A stretch of DNA of 64,000 bases, from assembly GCF_041296385.1 (NCBI RefSeq), contig NC_091014.1:64736578-64800577 (forward strand), in the 5' to 3' direction. The position numbers were made by a program, and so were the translations under genes. The notes under the pieces are model-generated. The model had not been told where the DNA came from. It did not search any database and saw only the letters and a program-made list of their open reading frames with translations. Origin of the DNA: Aphelocoma coerulescens (taxonomy: Eukaryota; Chordata; Aves; Passeriformes; Corvidae). Positions 1 to 14,450 of the stretch are shown here, piece after piece (the stretch's first letter is position 1; each line of letters opens with the position of its first letter).

Positions 1-2471
1 TGAGATGTGAGGAGGTGGATTTAATAGTGACAGTGCCAGCCTGTGCCATAAGCTGAACTATAGAACTGGACAGTAAAGTGTTGCTTTCTTCTTGATTATT
101 AGTGACCTTTTAAGTGTTGTGTTGCCAGTGACAAAAATTAAGTTTGTCTACTACAAAAGCAAAAACTTGCTATTTACCTTAATACTATCAAATAAATAAA
201 TAAATCTCAAAGACTTTAATGGCATAAATTTCATTTCCTGGTAGCTGGTGTTTAGTTGGCCCTTGTATCTCCCAGGTGCTGGTTAACTACCAGTATGTGT
301 CCAACTAGAGATTGTAATTAGTTGTGCCTTGACCACTTTCTGCCAGGTTTTTCCTTGATTTGAAGTCTCAAGAGAGACAAATGCTGTGACTTTACTTCCT
401 GCTGTTTGGGAAGGAGGCAGTGGATTGCAATAGAGAAATTAACTTTTCTCTCTCTCGCATTTGCCTTACACTTGCACCTGTGTGAGGTCCAAGCATACTT
501 GGAATTTGTTGTGCAGAGGGTTGATTAAGTTTCCTTGGACAGAGTGCAGTAAATCCAGCAAAAATCAGCTCCATGTTTGTCTTCCATTGACTCATGGGTA
601 ATTGCAAGGAAAGAAAAAGGAAGTTTGGCATCTCTTGACTACAAAATGAAGTGGGAGATTAAAGCTCCACATGAAAAGAAATCTGTGATTATATAATAGC
701 AGTAGCTGCTGCAAGATGTTTATTTCTTTGGTTAGTAACTAAGAAATGGTGTATTATAATCCCAGTAATACTTCCTCACAAACTCTGCGAGAGGAGCACA
801 ATGGCACAGGACAGGGATGTTGGATGAAGGACTGATGGAGGGTACTCATCTTCCCCAAGGACAAATGCTTGTGGAGGAAGCTGGAAACCTGCAAGCTTTC
901 AGGCCTGGCTTTGCTCTCTGCAGGTGCCATCTGTGGCTGTTTTTTACAGCCATGAAACACGTAACAGCTGCACACTTCAGTGTTTTACCTCTTGTTAGCC
1001 AGTGTGTGCTTTCAGTTAAAGATGTTTGAAATTCATTAGATGGAAGCTATTTGCAGACACAAGTTACCCAGAAGAAATTATTGCTTAACAGACGTACTGT
1101 ATTATTCTTATACTGAAATTGACTTCCTTTGAGGGCGTTTCAACGTATACAAAAAAACTACGTGTTGTTGTCCACATTCCCATTTTTTACATACATTAGT
1201 GAAGTTTTTATCAAGACATCATCTCAAATAAAGATCTCTTAATGGATTAATGATAATACGAAGTCTCTTTGGCCCTGGAGCACTTTAACTTTGCCTTAGG
1301 TACAAAGGCAGAACCAAGAGGTGGGCTTTTGGTGGCTCTCACGATTGAAAGTGGTTCATCTTGGTGATGTCCTTTCCTTGTGGATGAACACTGGCATGGC
1401 CAGGGAGGAATTCACTGGCTCCTTTTATCCTCTCAGCAGTGTAGTTTCATTGGCTTGTTCATATTGCTAGACTCTTTGTGAGTTTCTGGCTCTTATGAAA
1501 GTGGATTTGATTCCTGACCCAGTTCCCTCAGAAGTGAAGGGTGCCATGTGGGCCAGGCAGGGAGAACGGTACAGTTCAGAATTCTGCTTTCAAGTGTCAG
1601 TGGAGCTGTGTGCTTTGGAAACGGGGAAAAGATGTGTTTATGGAATCAAATGGAAGGCTGCAGCACTGCACTGCTTGCAAGGTGGCAATCACAAAAGAGA
1701 GCACTGCAGGCCTCTGGAACCGGGGCTGGATTTCCCTGTCACCTGCCAGGTTTTGCTGCTGCTGAGAGCACTGTCTTAAGTGCTTTGCTTTGTCCTGTGC
1801 AATTCTAAGAAGTCTGGAATCAGGGGGTTATTAGCAGTGGCTTATAACTCCTTGCTAAGAAAAGAGTAGTTGAAGTTAACCTTTAAACCCTCTGTAAAAT
1901 GACTGGTTTGGGTGAGAGCTGTCTTGTATTGAAAGGGTTATTTGGAAATGCAGAGCAATGTTGAATGTTCTGCTGGTGTTACAGACAAAACTGACTTGAC
2001 ACTGAATATTTTTGCTGGCTTGGGTTAATCCTAAACTGAACCAATTTGAATTTACAAATAATCTGCATTGACTGTTTTATTCTGATATCTTAATTATTTT
2101 ATGTTCCCGATGTGGGCTCTGCAAGCTAACCTACCTTGGTGCTCATAGAAAACCAGCCTAAATCATCACACAAAGGGATGCTGTGTAAACAACCCAGGGA
2201 AGCAAAGATAGCAGCAGTCTTTCATTATTTTCAGAAATAGAGCAGGCTCTCAAGAATTGCCTATAAATTGCTATGACGTGGAAATGGAAATTGTCTGGCA
2301 GTGCCTAGAAAGTGGAGCATTGTTTACTCAAGAATTGTAATATCGACTGTGGGCAAACTGGAGGGGTCATTGGGTTCTGGCTGCACTGCAGTCACAGGCT
2401 GCATGGTGAGCCACTGCTTTGCCACCAGTGTAGTCATTCTGCTGGCAGAGACACCTGCTCAGTTGTAGAGG

Positions 2472-2636
2472 AATCATAAAATCCTTGAATAGCTTGGAAG
2501 GGACTTTAAAGCTTGTCCCATTCCAGCCCCCTGCCATGGGTAGGGACACCTTCCGCTATCCCAGCTTGCCCAGAGCCCCATCCAGCCTGGCTTTGGATGC
2601 TTCCAGGGATTGGGGCAGCCACAACTTCCCTGGGAA
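2472..2636 (-). repeat. CR1 LINE fragment (3' end)
   Basis: It starts with AATCATAAAATCC and continues with the reverse-complement CR1 3' end (CCCCCTGCCATGGGTAGGGA, then CCAGCCTGGCTTTGGATGCT). It is 5'-truncated, and small open frames inside are relics. Confidence 0.9.
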
Positions 2637-5600
2637 GGAAGATTTGGGTTTATTTTTCATTAGTTCTACATGGTTTTAAATACACAAGTGGAAATAAACC
2701 AGAATCTTACTCCATTTTTTTTTTTCAGTCAAGTAGACTTATCCTCAAGGAAAGAAATGAAAGCAAATGCCACATCATTGTACTTCTGTTATTATGTGCT
2801 ACCCCTTCTATGTTGCCTAAATACCTGGATGACTTGCCCAACTGTACTTTTTCAGAGATGTGCATGCTTAATGACATACATGTTTTAACTTGAATCGTTC
2901 CTTTAAAATGCCTTCCTGTAGTTCTAACCACTAGGATTAATAACAGGAGCTAACCTCCAACCCAAACAGGTCAGTGGGTATGTGAACACACAGGCCTAAT
3001 CCTGATTTCTGCTAAGTGCTGCTTGACTGTATTATTCAGTCTCTTGCTCTTTTTCTTTAAATATGCTTTCTCATACATGCTTTTCTGAGAACCAGTGCAA
3101 AATACTTAGTCATAGGTAGGCATGGCAAGAGTTTGCTGTGTTAAAGCATTAGTAGTCAAGTGTGAAATGGTGCAGGTAAGGCAGGAATGTAACGTGAGGG
3201 AGCTGCTCTCTTTAAATCTACAGGGCAGACTTGGGTTGACTGTGAGTGAAAAAGAAGAAATTTTCAACAACAGAGCAAATTCTTGCCATGACTTTGTGTT
3301 GTTCTGTTGGATAATTACTTTGTGAAGTGAGCCTGACTGTGTGGAACCACAGTGGTGTGGCCAAGTCAGTGTTTTGGGAGGGAATCCTCTGATCAGCAGC
3401 TTGTTGGAACCATTGTGCTTCCAGGGCTGCTGAAGGAAGCAGAGGAAGGCATTCCTCCTGTCAGTGAGTGTGACACCTCAGTGCCTCCTGTGTTGAAAAA
3501 ACAAAGTCTTCTTGCTGACAAGGAGAAGAGAACTCCTGGTTTCTGTGCAATTCCCCCGTGTTTTCCAGGTGCAGCCTTGGGATGAGGGAGTAGAGTAGGA
3601 CGTGCAGGTGAGCCTGTGGGTGAGCTGTGATGGTTCTCTGCTGCATCAGCCACCCCCTTTTCATCCTGGAGCAGTGGTTCCATGGGCTTTAATCACAGGG
3701 GCTGCAAAATAAAGTGTTAGTTTGGAGGAAGAGAAAGCAGTGTGCTCTACCTGTGAGTATTCTGCTCTGATGTCCTCTGAGCTCATGTGCTGGAGCTCTC
3801 TTGGCTGTCGTTTAAACAAAAAGAAAATAAATGACTTCAAGTGTTTTTCTTCTTCTTCTTTCTCTTTTCTCAACAACTGGAACTCTAAAGGCTTAGAAAT
3901 GTATTAAATTAATTCAAGCCTCTTGTTCCTGGAAAGCAAATGCCCTTCATGTACTTTCAAGGAGAAAAATGGCAGGCAGCACTCTGGAGATCTCAGTCAA
4001 GACTTTTTTCTTTTACATCAAGCTGCTTTGAATTTTAATTTTACTCTTCTTGGTTTATGTGTCAACATGGTTTTTTTGTAGCACTTGCTTTTCAATACCA
4101 TGGTAGATCTTAAAGATCTAGGATACATTGTTGGGAGCAAATAAGGAGTAGTTTAGGGTTGAATTTGAGGATAAGCAGTTTTTTTTCCTCTTCCTGAGAA
4201 GAGCTAAATAGCGGTAACAAAGAAGCACCTTCTTTTGTGGGATGTAAGTGGTATTGCTCCTGCTAAGGTAGGGTATGGGAAGTAAAGGTGCAGTGAAGTC
4301 TGGGCTGGACAAGTCCTCTCTCAATTCTATTTGAGGTGCTGGGTTGCTCAGGGAAGAGAGGGAGTAAGTTTTTTGGATGTTGTTGTGACTGACCACCTTC
4401 GACAGTCAAGTGAGGACATGAACAAGTGACTGCAGTCAGTGAAGGCATGAAGAGCTTGATGCTCTTTATATTTTCCTCCTAATGTGTCTTGCTTTCAGTT
4501 TGGATCAGTTTTGTCCCCGTAGGTAAGAGCAGTAGCCAAAGCAGGGTGATACAGATCTTGTTAATTTGGGAGCGCATGCTGTTTATCAATAGGGTCAGAA
4601 AGGGCGGAGGAGTGAGCTGGCAGGAGGGAGAAGTGCCTTCTCCTCCCCACTGGTGTGCCCCTAAATTTTCTTGTCAGCATTTCCTGTATTCCGTTTTCAC
4701 ACCTGATGTGAAGACACCATGTCACACCTGCAGACCTTCATACCCCAGGCTTGTAAATGAGACTCCAAGCCAGGATGCTGCCTCCACTGACTGACTTGTG
4801 ACAGGCGAGCTCTCCTCTTACTAGAAGCCAAACACCAATCCCAGGTTTATTTTTATGTAGGTTATTATATAGCTGCTGAAGGATGACTTCTGATTACCAG
4901 TGATGAGAAGATAATTGGGACCATCTGCCCCAGATGTGGTAAAAGGTCTCCCTAGCTGGCAGCACCTGATCCTCCTCACCACTCTGTCCAAAACAAACAT
5001 ACCTTTCATCGCTACCTCAAGGCATCCACAAATCCATCTGTACTTTGGATATGATGTTGTATCTTACCAGCCTGTGGCCTCGAGGCTAATAATTTATAGT
5101 GGTGTGGGCTCCAAGTGATATCTGCAGTCTTTCAGAGTTGTCATTGCCTTGATAGGAACAGAAGCTAACATCTTGTATTACCCACAAGAACTGACTGAAG
5201 TGTTCTGACCTTGTTAAAATTACAGCTGTGTCTCCTTGGAGATAATGACTCAAACTTTCTAAGCTATTCTTTCCTTATTTTTTTCTTCTTTGTGGCTAAT
5301 TGTTACTTAATTCAACCAAGACAGAAAGGGATGTAATTTTAAAGCTTTCCTGCTTTTAATCAAGAATGCTGCTTTCCTGTGTTTAAAAAACCCCCAAACA
5401 CCAACCCATCTCCAAAAAAACCTACTCCAAGTTTTGAAAAGTGAACTTCATACCTTTTTTAATGTTCTTTCTCTGTAAGGTCTTTGTCAGTGTCATAAAC
5501 TGCTTTGTGTTTCCTGAACTTCATTTAAACGCAGGGTTGCTTTGGCTCACGTTAACTGAGGAACAGTTTTGATCATCCAGTAAGCTATAGACCACCTGTG

Positions 5601-7072
5601 AAGAGAATAAAGCATGTTTTAGGGTAAAAAGATTGGTTACCATGCCAATCCTGTTTTCCTTCCATGGGAGTGGAAGGGACAGAGTTGCTTTAGAAATGTG
5701 TGACTAAAAGAGACCAACTGAGTTGGAAAGTAATTTCTTGTTTTTCCCAATCTTCCTCCTGCACTTCCGACTATTGACTAATGAAAGTTTAGTCAAAGAA
5801 GTTTTGGAAGAAGCCTCTGTGGGAACACATCATCAAAACAGGTAGTTGGCCTTTCCAGCAGTCCCTCAAGTGTATGTTTAGTTTGGTGAAAGAATGAGCC
5901 TGGGTAGGTTCAGAGAAGTGTGAGATCTTTCCACCTGCAGGAAAGGGAGTTTCCCACCTACAAGAGGTAGAAATCTTGCTGCTCTGTGTTTCCTCCTTCC
6001 CACTGTGTTCCCTTCATGTGCAGTGTGTATTTCCTCCTGATCTGAGATGTGCATCATCACCAGCACGATTTTACCAGTGTGGAGGTGCCAAAACAGATGG
6101 ATTGTGTAGCAGGTTGGTCATCTTTTTTCACCTGATGAAAAATGAAGCCTGGCCTCTGGGGAAGTCCTTTTTTGTGGCATCTCTTAAAAGAAACTCTTCC
6201 TTAGAGCTACTTGTGGCATTTGCATGTGTGCATCTCCTCATAGCCTTGTAAATAGACATTTAATGTCTCTTATTTTACCTACTTCTGTTAATTATATTTT
6301 CTTTGTAAGTTTTGTTATTTTGTTTTTTGAGACAGTATACCAGCAAACCTAGGCAGCAATTTATGCTGTATCCCTGCTGAGATTCAATTAGGCTGGACTC
6401 CTTTCTTGCTGGTTTGACTGACTTCTCTCTATTCTTGTATCTCTTTGCGTTTTGTGTGAGCATCTCCTTCTACAAGTACGAACTGGAACTGGGGCTGCAG
6501 TGGGAGAACAAAGGCCACTTTATTATTTTCTTTGGGACTTTCATAAACTAAAATACATAAAACATCTCCATTAAAATGTCTGGATTGATGAAGGGAAGGA
6601 GAAAAAAAAAAACCTTTTCCTCCAGCAGTGGCTTGATTAATGGATTTATTGTTTGTACAGATTTTGTCAGGAAGCCATATGGCTTGAGGAAAACAAAGGG
6701 GAAGTGGCTGATGTTGGAAATCTGATTTAATAGGGGTCCCTAAGGACAGAATGTGGCTCTTATCCTTATTCCTTCCCACTCAGTTTGCAGAGTGGTCTGA
6801 GAAGAGCTTTAGGGCTTCAATAGAGTGGCAGATAATGTGGCTCTGTTGGAATGGAAGTGTTGGTCCCTGCTGCTGGATCAGCATCACGGCCCCTCCATTC
6901 TCAGGTTCAGAATCCACTATTCTTTGGCTTTTGTATAAAATGTCCTGGGGTAATTAACAAACAACAGTAATTGAAATGTGTACTACTTGTATATTGGCAG
7001 TTGATTGGTTTGCAGTAGATGAAGACAACTTTTAGCCTCTCAAAGCTCCGCTTTCATAGTTTGGGGTGAGAT

Positions 7073-7110
7073 GATTCTCTCTCTCTCTCTTCTCTATCTC
7101 TCCCTCCCCC
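7073..7110. repeat. CT-rich simple repeat
   Basis: A pyrimidine run of CT dinucleotides followed by TCTATCTCTCCCTCCCCC. Confidence 0.85.
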
Positions 7111-8752
7111 AGCAAAATTCAAGCATCTGTGTCTCTGGATTAATTAACTCACCATCTGTATCCTAAAACCAGATTTATTTTCCTAATCTAACATGTGTAC
7201 ATGGGGATTGGTTAGTAACTGGGGCTCAAGCACTGGTGATTTAACCTGATGTGGTGGGCTAGATGAATGTTCTGCATTTTCTATGACTGTTTGACCCTAC
7301 TTAGGACTATGTAGTGAATAAACCTTAAAGCAATGTTCTTATAATGGAGCTGCAATCAAATACATTATGGAGATTCAACAAGTGTATCTTCCTTCTGTTA
7401 AATTACAGCTTCTCAGCTGAGAGCCATAAACTCACCAAAAACTATTCTGTTCATTTCTGAGCTGAACTAAAAGGCTCATGTGACCCATTAGTAAATGTTA
7501 GTGGTTCTGCAGAGTGGAAAGCACAAAACATCACAAAAACATATTCTGGTAACCCAGGAATTTAATTAATATTGGTTTGTGAATGAAAGCTACATATTCA
7601 GTCAGTCGTGGTGAAAATGATTTGATATGTGCCTGAGACTTGTGGAGCTCCTTAATGTCCTGTTGTGGAGGTTTGGGCTGTGATGAGAGAAGCCATTACT
7701 CTTACAGGGCTTTGATGCTTTGTGTGCATGGTCTAGTATTTTACAGACCTCCCTTCTTTCCAGATCTTGAAGAGGTTTTTGTTGTTTTCTGAAGTCTTAA
7801 GATGTTCTTATGCTGGAGTTGGTATGCAGTACATCTTTGTCAGACAGATATTAGGAGACAAACATTTGTCTGGATGAAATTCAGTGTCTGACAACAGTGG
7901 CAGAGGAGATGCTAAAATACCAGTGGGAAGTTTTTCTGATTTACAGCTGTTTTTCCATGCTACACTCTATAAAGTTCCCATGTAGAGTTACACATAATAG
8001 ATATGTTCCCTTAAAATATTATTCAGAAAATCTTTGGTCATGAAGGTTTGAAAATAACCACATCTCACATGTTCTTCTTGGCTGTGCCATAATATTAGGC
8101 AACATCTGTCCGTCTGTCACAATGATGCTGTTAAACATTGTTGTAGTAAGCACCCCTTCCAAGCTGATTATTAGTCATAATCAGTAGTTTGGGATTTATT
8201 ACCTTTTGCCCAGTTTGTTTGGCTATTTGTGCACGCATTGCTCGTGATTCACTGCTGCAAGGGAGTCAGGGTGTGCAGCTCCAGAGCACTTGGAGGGTTA
8301 TACATCTGGAACAGCTCCAGTCTGAGGATTATTTTCCTTAAAAAGAAAATTGGGAAAGAAGATTATTTCACAATCTCCTATATTTACAATTTAGCAGTGG
8401 TAGATGCTCGTGACTACCTAATACAGTGCTTAGGGTTTTTTGTTTTGTTTTGTTTTTTCTAATGTTCTGGAAAGCTGTTGAAATGTTGTTTACCACACTT
8501 AGTTATTTATAGCGGGAACATGTCACACCAGGTATAAGAAGCAGCAAATTAAGAGCAGTATTCCACATTTCTTTTGAACTAACTTTTCAAAAATAAAATA
8601 TTGCTTGTGTGTACCAGGCTGTTGTAGATCTATAGGTGCCAGGTGAACACTGTGTTTTTCCAAAACATTAAAGGAAGGAGGGGGAATAGAACTTCATCCT
8701 CAAGAAGGTTGTTTTACTAATGTATAACAATATTTCTCTTTTTTCCTTCTAG

Positions 8753-8835
8753 GAGCTGCCCTTGTCAGCAGAGTGGACACTGATGCCTGGAGTAGCAGAT
8801 TGTGCGTAAGCAGACATCTCTGTCTTCATCTGCAG
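8753..8835 (+). other. RASSF8: Probable non-coding RASSF8 leader exon
   Basis: A strong pyrimidine tract and acceptor (CTCTTTTTTCCTTCTAG, ending 8752) is followed 83 nt later by a good donor (GTAAGA from 8836). No coding frame continues through it. An 8-codon ORF (ATG at 8783, stop TAA at 8807-8809) lies inside. Its position upstream of the first coding exon on the same strand fits a 5' UTR exon of RASSF8, a gene with a long multi-exon leader in other vertebrates. No transcript evidence is available here, so this is an inference from splice signals. Confidence 0.45.
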
Positions 8836-8931
8836 GTAAGAAGCTAGCAAAAAACCCTCCAAGTAAGAGTTTCTCTTCTCTCTCCGGAAAGTACCTGCAC
8901 GTAAAGCATTCTGAAAACTCTGAAGCTTAAA

Positions 8932-9076
8932 GAATCACGGAATGGCTTGGGTTGGAAGTGACCTTAAAGATCATCTCCTTCCACCCCCTGCCATGAGCAG
9001 GGACACCTTCCACTATCCCAGGTTGCTCAGAGCCCTGTCCAGCCTGGCCCTGAACACTTCCAGGAATGGGGCAACT
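8932..9076 (-). repeat. CR1 LINE fragment (3' end)
   Basis: It starts AATCACGGAATGGCTTGGGT and reaches CTTCCAGGAATGGGGCAAC. It lies about 100 bp downstream of the candidate leader exon. Confidence 0.9.
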
Positions 9077-9365
9077 TCATAAGTTCATCACTACCCTTTT
9101 CCTCCTGAGATGAGAAATGTGAGCAAGATCCCAGTTCCCCTGCTCTGTGCAACATGTTTTCTCTGAACAGCTGTGTTCTGGGCAGACTTGCCCTGGCCCT
9201 GCTGTGTTTCTCTCTCCTATGATGGTGTGATCTCCATGGATATGCACCTTCCTGCTGTATAAGAGGGAGGCCCACAGCTAACCTGTCCCTGGGGAGTGTG
9301 GAATGAGAGGGGACTTCTGTCCGTGGCTCCTCTGCTTGTCAGATGATCCTGGGCAGCAGATCTTC

Positions 9366-9553
9366 ACTTGAGAAAGAATTTCTTTGCTGAAAGGCTTGTC
9401 AAGCATTGGAATGGGCTGCACAGGAAGGAGGAGTCACAATCCTTGGAGGTGTTCAAGAAACAAGCCTGGTTTAGGTGACAAGGCTGTGTTTGGTCAAAGG
9501 TCAGGCTCCGTGATATTGGAGGTCTTTTCCAACCTTAATGAATCTGTGATTCG
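9366..9553 (+). repeat. CR1 LINE fragment (3' end)
   Basis: It has the features GAAAGAATTTCTTTGCTGAAAGG, read in pieces, GGAATGGGCTGCACAGGAAG and a tail AATGAATCTGTGATTC, all in CR1 plus orientation. Confidence 0.8.
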
Positions 9554-12500
9554 CTGTAAGGAGTTGTCCCCAGCTTGACCACTCAGACATTGCCAAAAAT
9601 CAAAAAAAGTTGTCAGGAGAAGTAAACAGTAGCAGGTACTGTTTTTCCTGACAACATGATGAATCCTCGATACAGGAAAAATATCAGAACTTAGACTAAA
9701 ATACATACTTTCAGATGATGCATTGCTTTATTTTTCATATTGGTTTGATTTTTTGAGTCCCCTGTTTTATGATATAGATGAGGTTGGTGAAGCAAGTGAG
9801 AAAAACTGAGAATGCAGCTTCTTCTCTGGCTTGTCACCATTTACAGGCCTTGTTTAAAGCTGATTTGCCTTTTGTGTACGCATCAGCTTTTCAGTGATAG
9901 ACTTCCATACCAGTCACGGCACCTTTTTAATTTCTGTGTATATTGCCCTTCTACAACTCCTTCTATTGCAAATGCAGTATTTATAGCAGTATTCTGTTGA
10001 TAACTGAAGCAGCTGAGGGACCAATAGAGCTAAATAAATGAAAATGCTTCATTCATTTGCCACAATGACAGCTTGTCTCATGTTCTGTGTATCAGAGGTA
10101 CAGACAAAGGTACAAGAGCTTTATATTACTACAGGAAAAGCTGAAGCAAAGCAGCATTGGATGGATACTTTCATTATCCTTAATATACTGTATAGAACTA
10201 GTAGAAATATCAGTGCACATATATAAAATGCGCTCTGTATGGTGAAGAGGAGTTTTGCTGAAGGGTGGTACGTGTGTGGATGCATCTGTCCATGTGTACA
10301 GCATCCAAAAATGCTGTGTTGACTCGAGTCTGGCTTCAGACTTGTCTTAAGTTGCCTCATATTTGAGAGGTGGTTTGGGTTATTCATTAAAGCACTTTCA
10401 GCTCTACATTCTAGGCATGTTACGTGTCTCTTTAATGCACACCAGTGGATTGTTTCTAAGGCAGACGTTTCCAGAGCATTAATTGCTGCCTTCAACCAAC
10501 AACATCTTCTTGCTAAAGGGGTGTGATGGTTGGGGGAGGTGGTACCAACCATGGAACAGTCCTGCTGGCTAAACCAGCACACAGAATTTAGACAGACACT
10601 GGTCTGTTAATTTTCCCAGGTGACATTTAGCCAGAGCACATATACATATGTATGTTAACCTGGAACTCCAGGAAGCTTGGAATGTAGTGGTGTTGAGCCA
10701 GGTTTTCTTCTGCCAAGTTAAAATATTTAAGAATTTGTTGTTGACTCTATTTTGAATACATTCCTTTCAGTGGAGCAAGTTTGTGGCCAGCTGCCAGGTG
10801 ACTGCAGTGTCACTCCTTTATTTGTCACTTAGAACAAGTCATGTGAGTTACTGTCTCTGAATGATTTTATTGTATGAGAGCAGAAGGTATTTGCCTGCTG
10901 GGAATTCATCAGGATGGTGCCTGCCCATCCTCACACAGGGAGAGTTACTTATTTACCTTTGCTTGTTTTGAATAAACCAATTTGGTTTTTTCCCTTAAGC
11001 ATAACTAATGTAATTTGTTGTTGTTACGTGACTTTATTTTGCTGTCTGTTTTGGGGCACAAGACAGGGTCAGCTTGTAGTATTTTATTGTAGTGTTTTAT
11101 TAAACCATTTTTTTTCCCCAGCTGAAATCATGGAGTAATAATAGGTTTTCATACTTAAAAAAATTGATCCGCTTTTATTCAGTGTTAATCAATAAATAAA
11201 GTAATGAAGAAAAGGAACAGAATTTATTCACTCTGGCAGCACAAGTGGACATCAAACCAGAGGAGTAACTCTGGGAAATGTTTTTCTTTCACTACTTAAA
11301 CTTTAAATATGAAAAACGGACAAAAATAGACATAACTTTTTCTTTGAAGTCCGGGGTAGGTCTAATGACTCTTTAAATTGAATTAACTCACACGAAGTCT
11401 TAAATAAGTTGACAAAAACATTGTTTTGAGAGCCACTTCAGAAGCTTTCACTCGCAGAATGCTGCTTCATGTTTTTCTGCATAGTGATATTGCATTTTCT
11501 GGGATGTTTGATAAGCAGCAAAACCATACTTTGTTGGTGTGTGAGCACTGAGACTTAATTTGTATTCTCCAGCTGTTTTGAGGCTTGCGTTTGTCATGAT
11601 TTAGATGTCTTTGACCTACCTGAGCTGGGCAGATACTTCTGCTGGTTGGGCTAAAAAACCTGCATGCTCATGCTCCCTTCTAGAACTATGGAAGCAGAGT
11701 GCAGTTCCTTTTTCATCCACATGCCCCAGGTCATGAATCAGAAAATACTCCGTTCATTGAGCTCATGATTTTCTGCCCTTCATCTTTGACTGGTACCTAC
11801 TGAAAGGTATTAAAAGGTGGGAGAACTTCTTGGGTGCTCTCTGAGAGGATCTCTGGCTCAGGGAGAGTTTTGCTCTAATGTGCCAGCGAGTTCTGGTTGA
11901 CATGAGGAATAATCTTAAGGGGAAAGTGCTGCCTCTCAGGTTCTCATTGCTTCTCCTGCCCGTCTCAGCTTTGCTGGGTGCACACCTTTCTCCTGCTGCC
12001 TGGCCATTGAGTCACTACATGAAGAAAACAAGATTCCTCCTGACAGTGGTATCGCTGGGATCCTTGAGTTTTGCTGCATTCTTTGTATTACAAGAGATAC
12101 TTTTCATCTCTTGTCTCTCTTCCCCACTCCAGAGCTGCACACTGCACAAAGTGCCTCTTGTTTCCTTGCTGTCTGTGTTGCACTTGTTCAGACTGGTGGG
12201 GTAGCAGAGCTAAAATTGAAGATACCATTTCTTTCCTTTTCCTCACTTGGTCAGATTTTTATTACGTGTAGCTTCTTGCTTTCTCATTTAAGGCTTCTTT
12301 TCCTTCACTTTATTGTCCCATGCAAATCTGTCCTTACATAAAACTTGGATCTTATATCCACATCTGAACAGTTTCTTTGCACTTGGAGCAGCAGTACTTC
12401 AAGTATTTGAAATTCATTTGAAGTGGAATACTTTGAACATGTTTCTGAGGAAATACAGTGGTCTGATGGTTGGGAAAAAAAAGCTCTGCCAGTGGTTTTT

Positions 12501-14267
12501 CAGAGTTAGGATTCATCTTGTGCTTGCCAGCTGAAGGCAAACTGAAAATGGAATGTAAGTGGAGACAGGATGTCTGGAAAGGACAGAAATATTGATAATA
12601 AATGGCAGGGGGGATGGTGTGTGGAAATGCCACTTACATGAAGAGACAGTAGTCCCTGGCTTTTCTGCTTCAAAAATATTTGATTCTTGAGACATGGGTT
12701 GCTGCATCCAAGCCCTGGGTGTTGCAGGCAAACCATTTCCTACTTTTTTTTCATTAATTTATTAAGCTTTGGCAAGGTTTGCATCTTCTCACTTGCTGTA
12801 GAGCAGTGAAAAAAATGGGATCATGCAATTCCTGTGGACTCTAAAGTTAAAATGACTTCGTTTGGTATTTATTAATTTATCGATCCCTAGGGAATTCTGC
12901 AATATTCTGATCTTCATAGTAGCAAAATGTGGCAGACCTCACCTCATGGGTGTTTAATGATTCACTGTCATTAAACATTTGAGAGGAAAAATGTGCTTAT
13001 TACCCAACTCAAAAGTCTTCCCACTTTATTTACTGCTGTGTAAACATCAAAATGTAGTTTTCTGAGTGTGCATCTGCAAAAATAGTATTGGGTTTTTTTG
13101 GACTAATTGCAATGCCCATTAGTAATTTCTCTCTCTGGCAGGAAAGAAACTCAGCTTTTTGGAGGCATGTTGTTCTGATACAATCTCTTCTCTTTGTTCA
13201 GTGTAGGTTTGGCAGTTTTGCAGACTGCTTCCTACAAAGGATAATTGCAGAATGTCCAAAAATGAAAATTTCTGGGCTTTAAAGAAGTAAAGGTTTACAT
13301 TTTGAATTGTAACTGTTAATGAAACATGCTTTAGTATTTGATATCTTGGAGTGAGGAAGAGAAAAAATAGCAGCTAAATTAAGCCAAATTTAAATGCATC
13401 TCATTTGTCACATTGTAAAAATCTTACTCACAAATACCTGCAAGTTAATATTCAGGTCATTCATAATTAAGTAGGAAGAAAAATGTGAATACTTGGTTTA
13501 CCTCACTCTATAAGCCTGGCTTTGTACTTTTATAAATAATAATTTTATAAAAAATAATTCCAGATTTCTTTCATATAATCTTTCCTAGGTCTGAGGAGAC
13601 TCACATATTTGGATTTTAATTTAAGTGTCATGTTTTGGATGTCTGGACTCATTAACGCTTTAAATTTTGCAGTTTCAGGTGTTTATTTGCTTACTATCTT
13701 ATGATTAGCACAAACTTCCTGCGGGCACTTCCCCTTGAGTTCTTTCCAGGATTTAGATTGCTTGCTAGGTAATTGTGCTTAATAAGCCATTCTGGCCTCC
13801 TGATGTTACCTGGTATTGTACACTTCCATAGCTGCATATCAATAAAGGTTAGAAATCCCAGCAACCACTTTTTATTTAAAAGAAAACTGACCAGGCTCTT
13901 TTTGTTAAGCTCCCTCACACAGTTCTAAATCCTTAACCCTGTCTATTTACTTACTCCATGCTGCCAGTGGCTCTCTAGGCTGCACAGCCTCTCCTCTCTT
14001 TCTATGCAGAAGAGGAATCCAAAGAAACAGAATCCACAGATACTGGGATTTTTTTTTAAGTAAGAAAGACCAGGGGAAACTAAAAATGTCCTGATCAGAT
14101 CTCTTGGTTTTGGTTTGGTTGTTTTTTTTTCTGCTTCCAAAGAGAAATGCAGGCTGGACTTTATCCTTCATAAGCAGTGTGATGATAACCCAGGGGGCTC
14201 ATCACAGCATTTCATGCACCAGTGCTGAGATGCTGTTTTGTTTAACTTGGGCTCTATGTCAGGAGGG

Positions 14268-14450
14268 CTTCAAGAAGAATTTTTGTGGCAAGGGTGGTCA
14301 GGCATCGGAAGGGCCTGCCCAGGGAGGTGGTGGAGATCTGGAGATGCTTAAGAAAAGCCTGGATGTGGCACTTAGTTGACAAGGTGATGGTTGGTCAAAG
14401 GTTGGACTCAATGATCTTGGAGATCTTTTCAAATGTTAATGATTCTGTGT
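14268..14450 (+). repeat. CR1 LINE fragment (3' end)
   Basis: It contains GGGCCTGCCCAGGGAGGTGG, GGATGTGGCACTTAGTTGAC and a tail ending AATGATTCTGTG. Same CR1 subfamily type as the copy at 9366. Confidence 0.85.

Larger units (their letters stand above)
1..8752. other. RASSF8 upstream or first-intron sequence
   Basis: CpG-poor, AT-rich sequence with one CR1 fragment (2472-2636), an AAAT tetranucleotide run near 190 and the CT run near 7073. No CpG-island promoter, RNA gene or conserved coding frame is recognised. The main RASSF8 promoter is probably left of the window. Confidence 0.6.

Noticed and set aside
10121..10582. 153-codon frame on the minus strand
   Set aside because: It is outside repeats and fairly long, but has no recognisable domain, motif or splice context; a chance frame in AT-rich intron is more likely.
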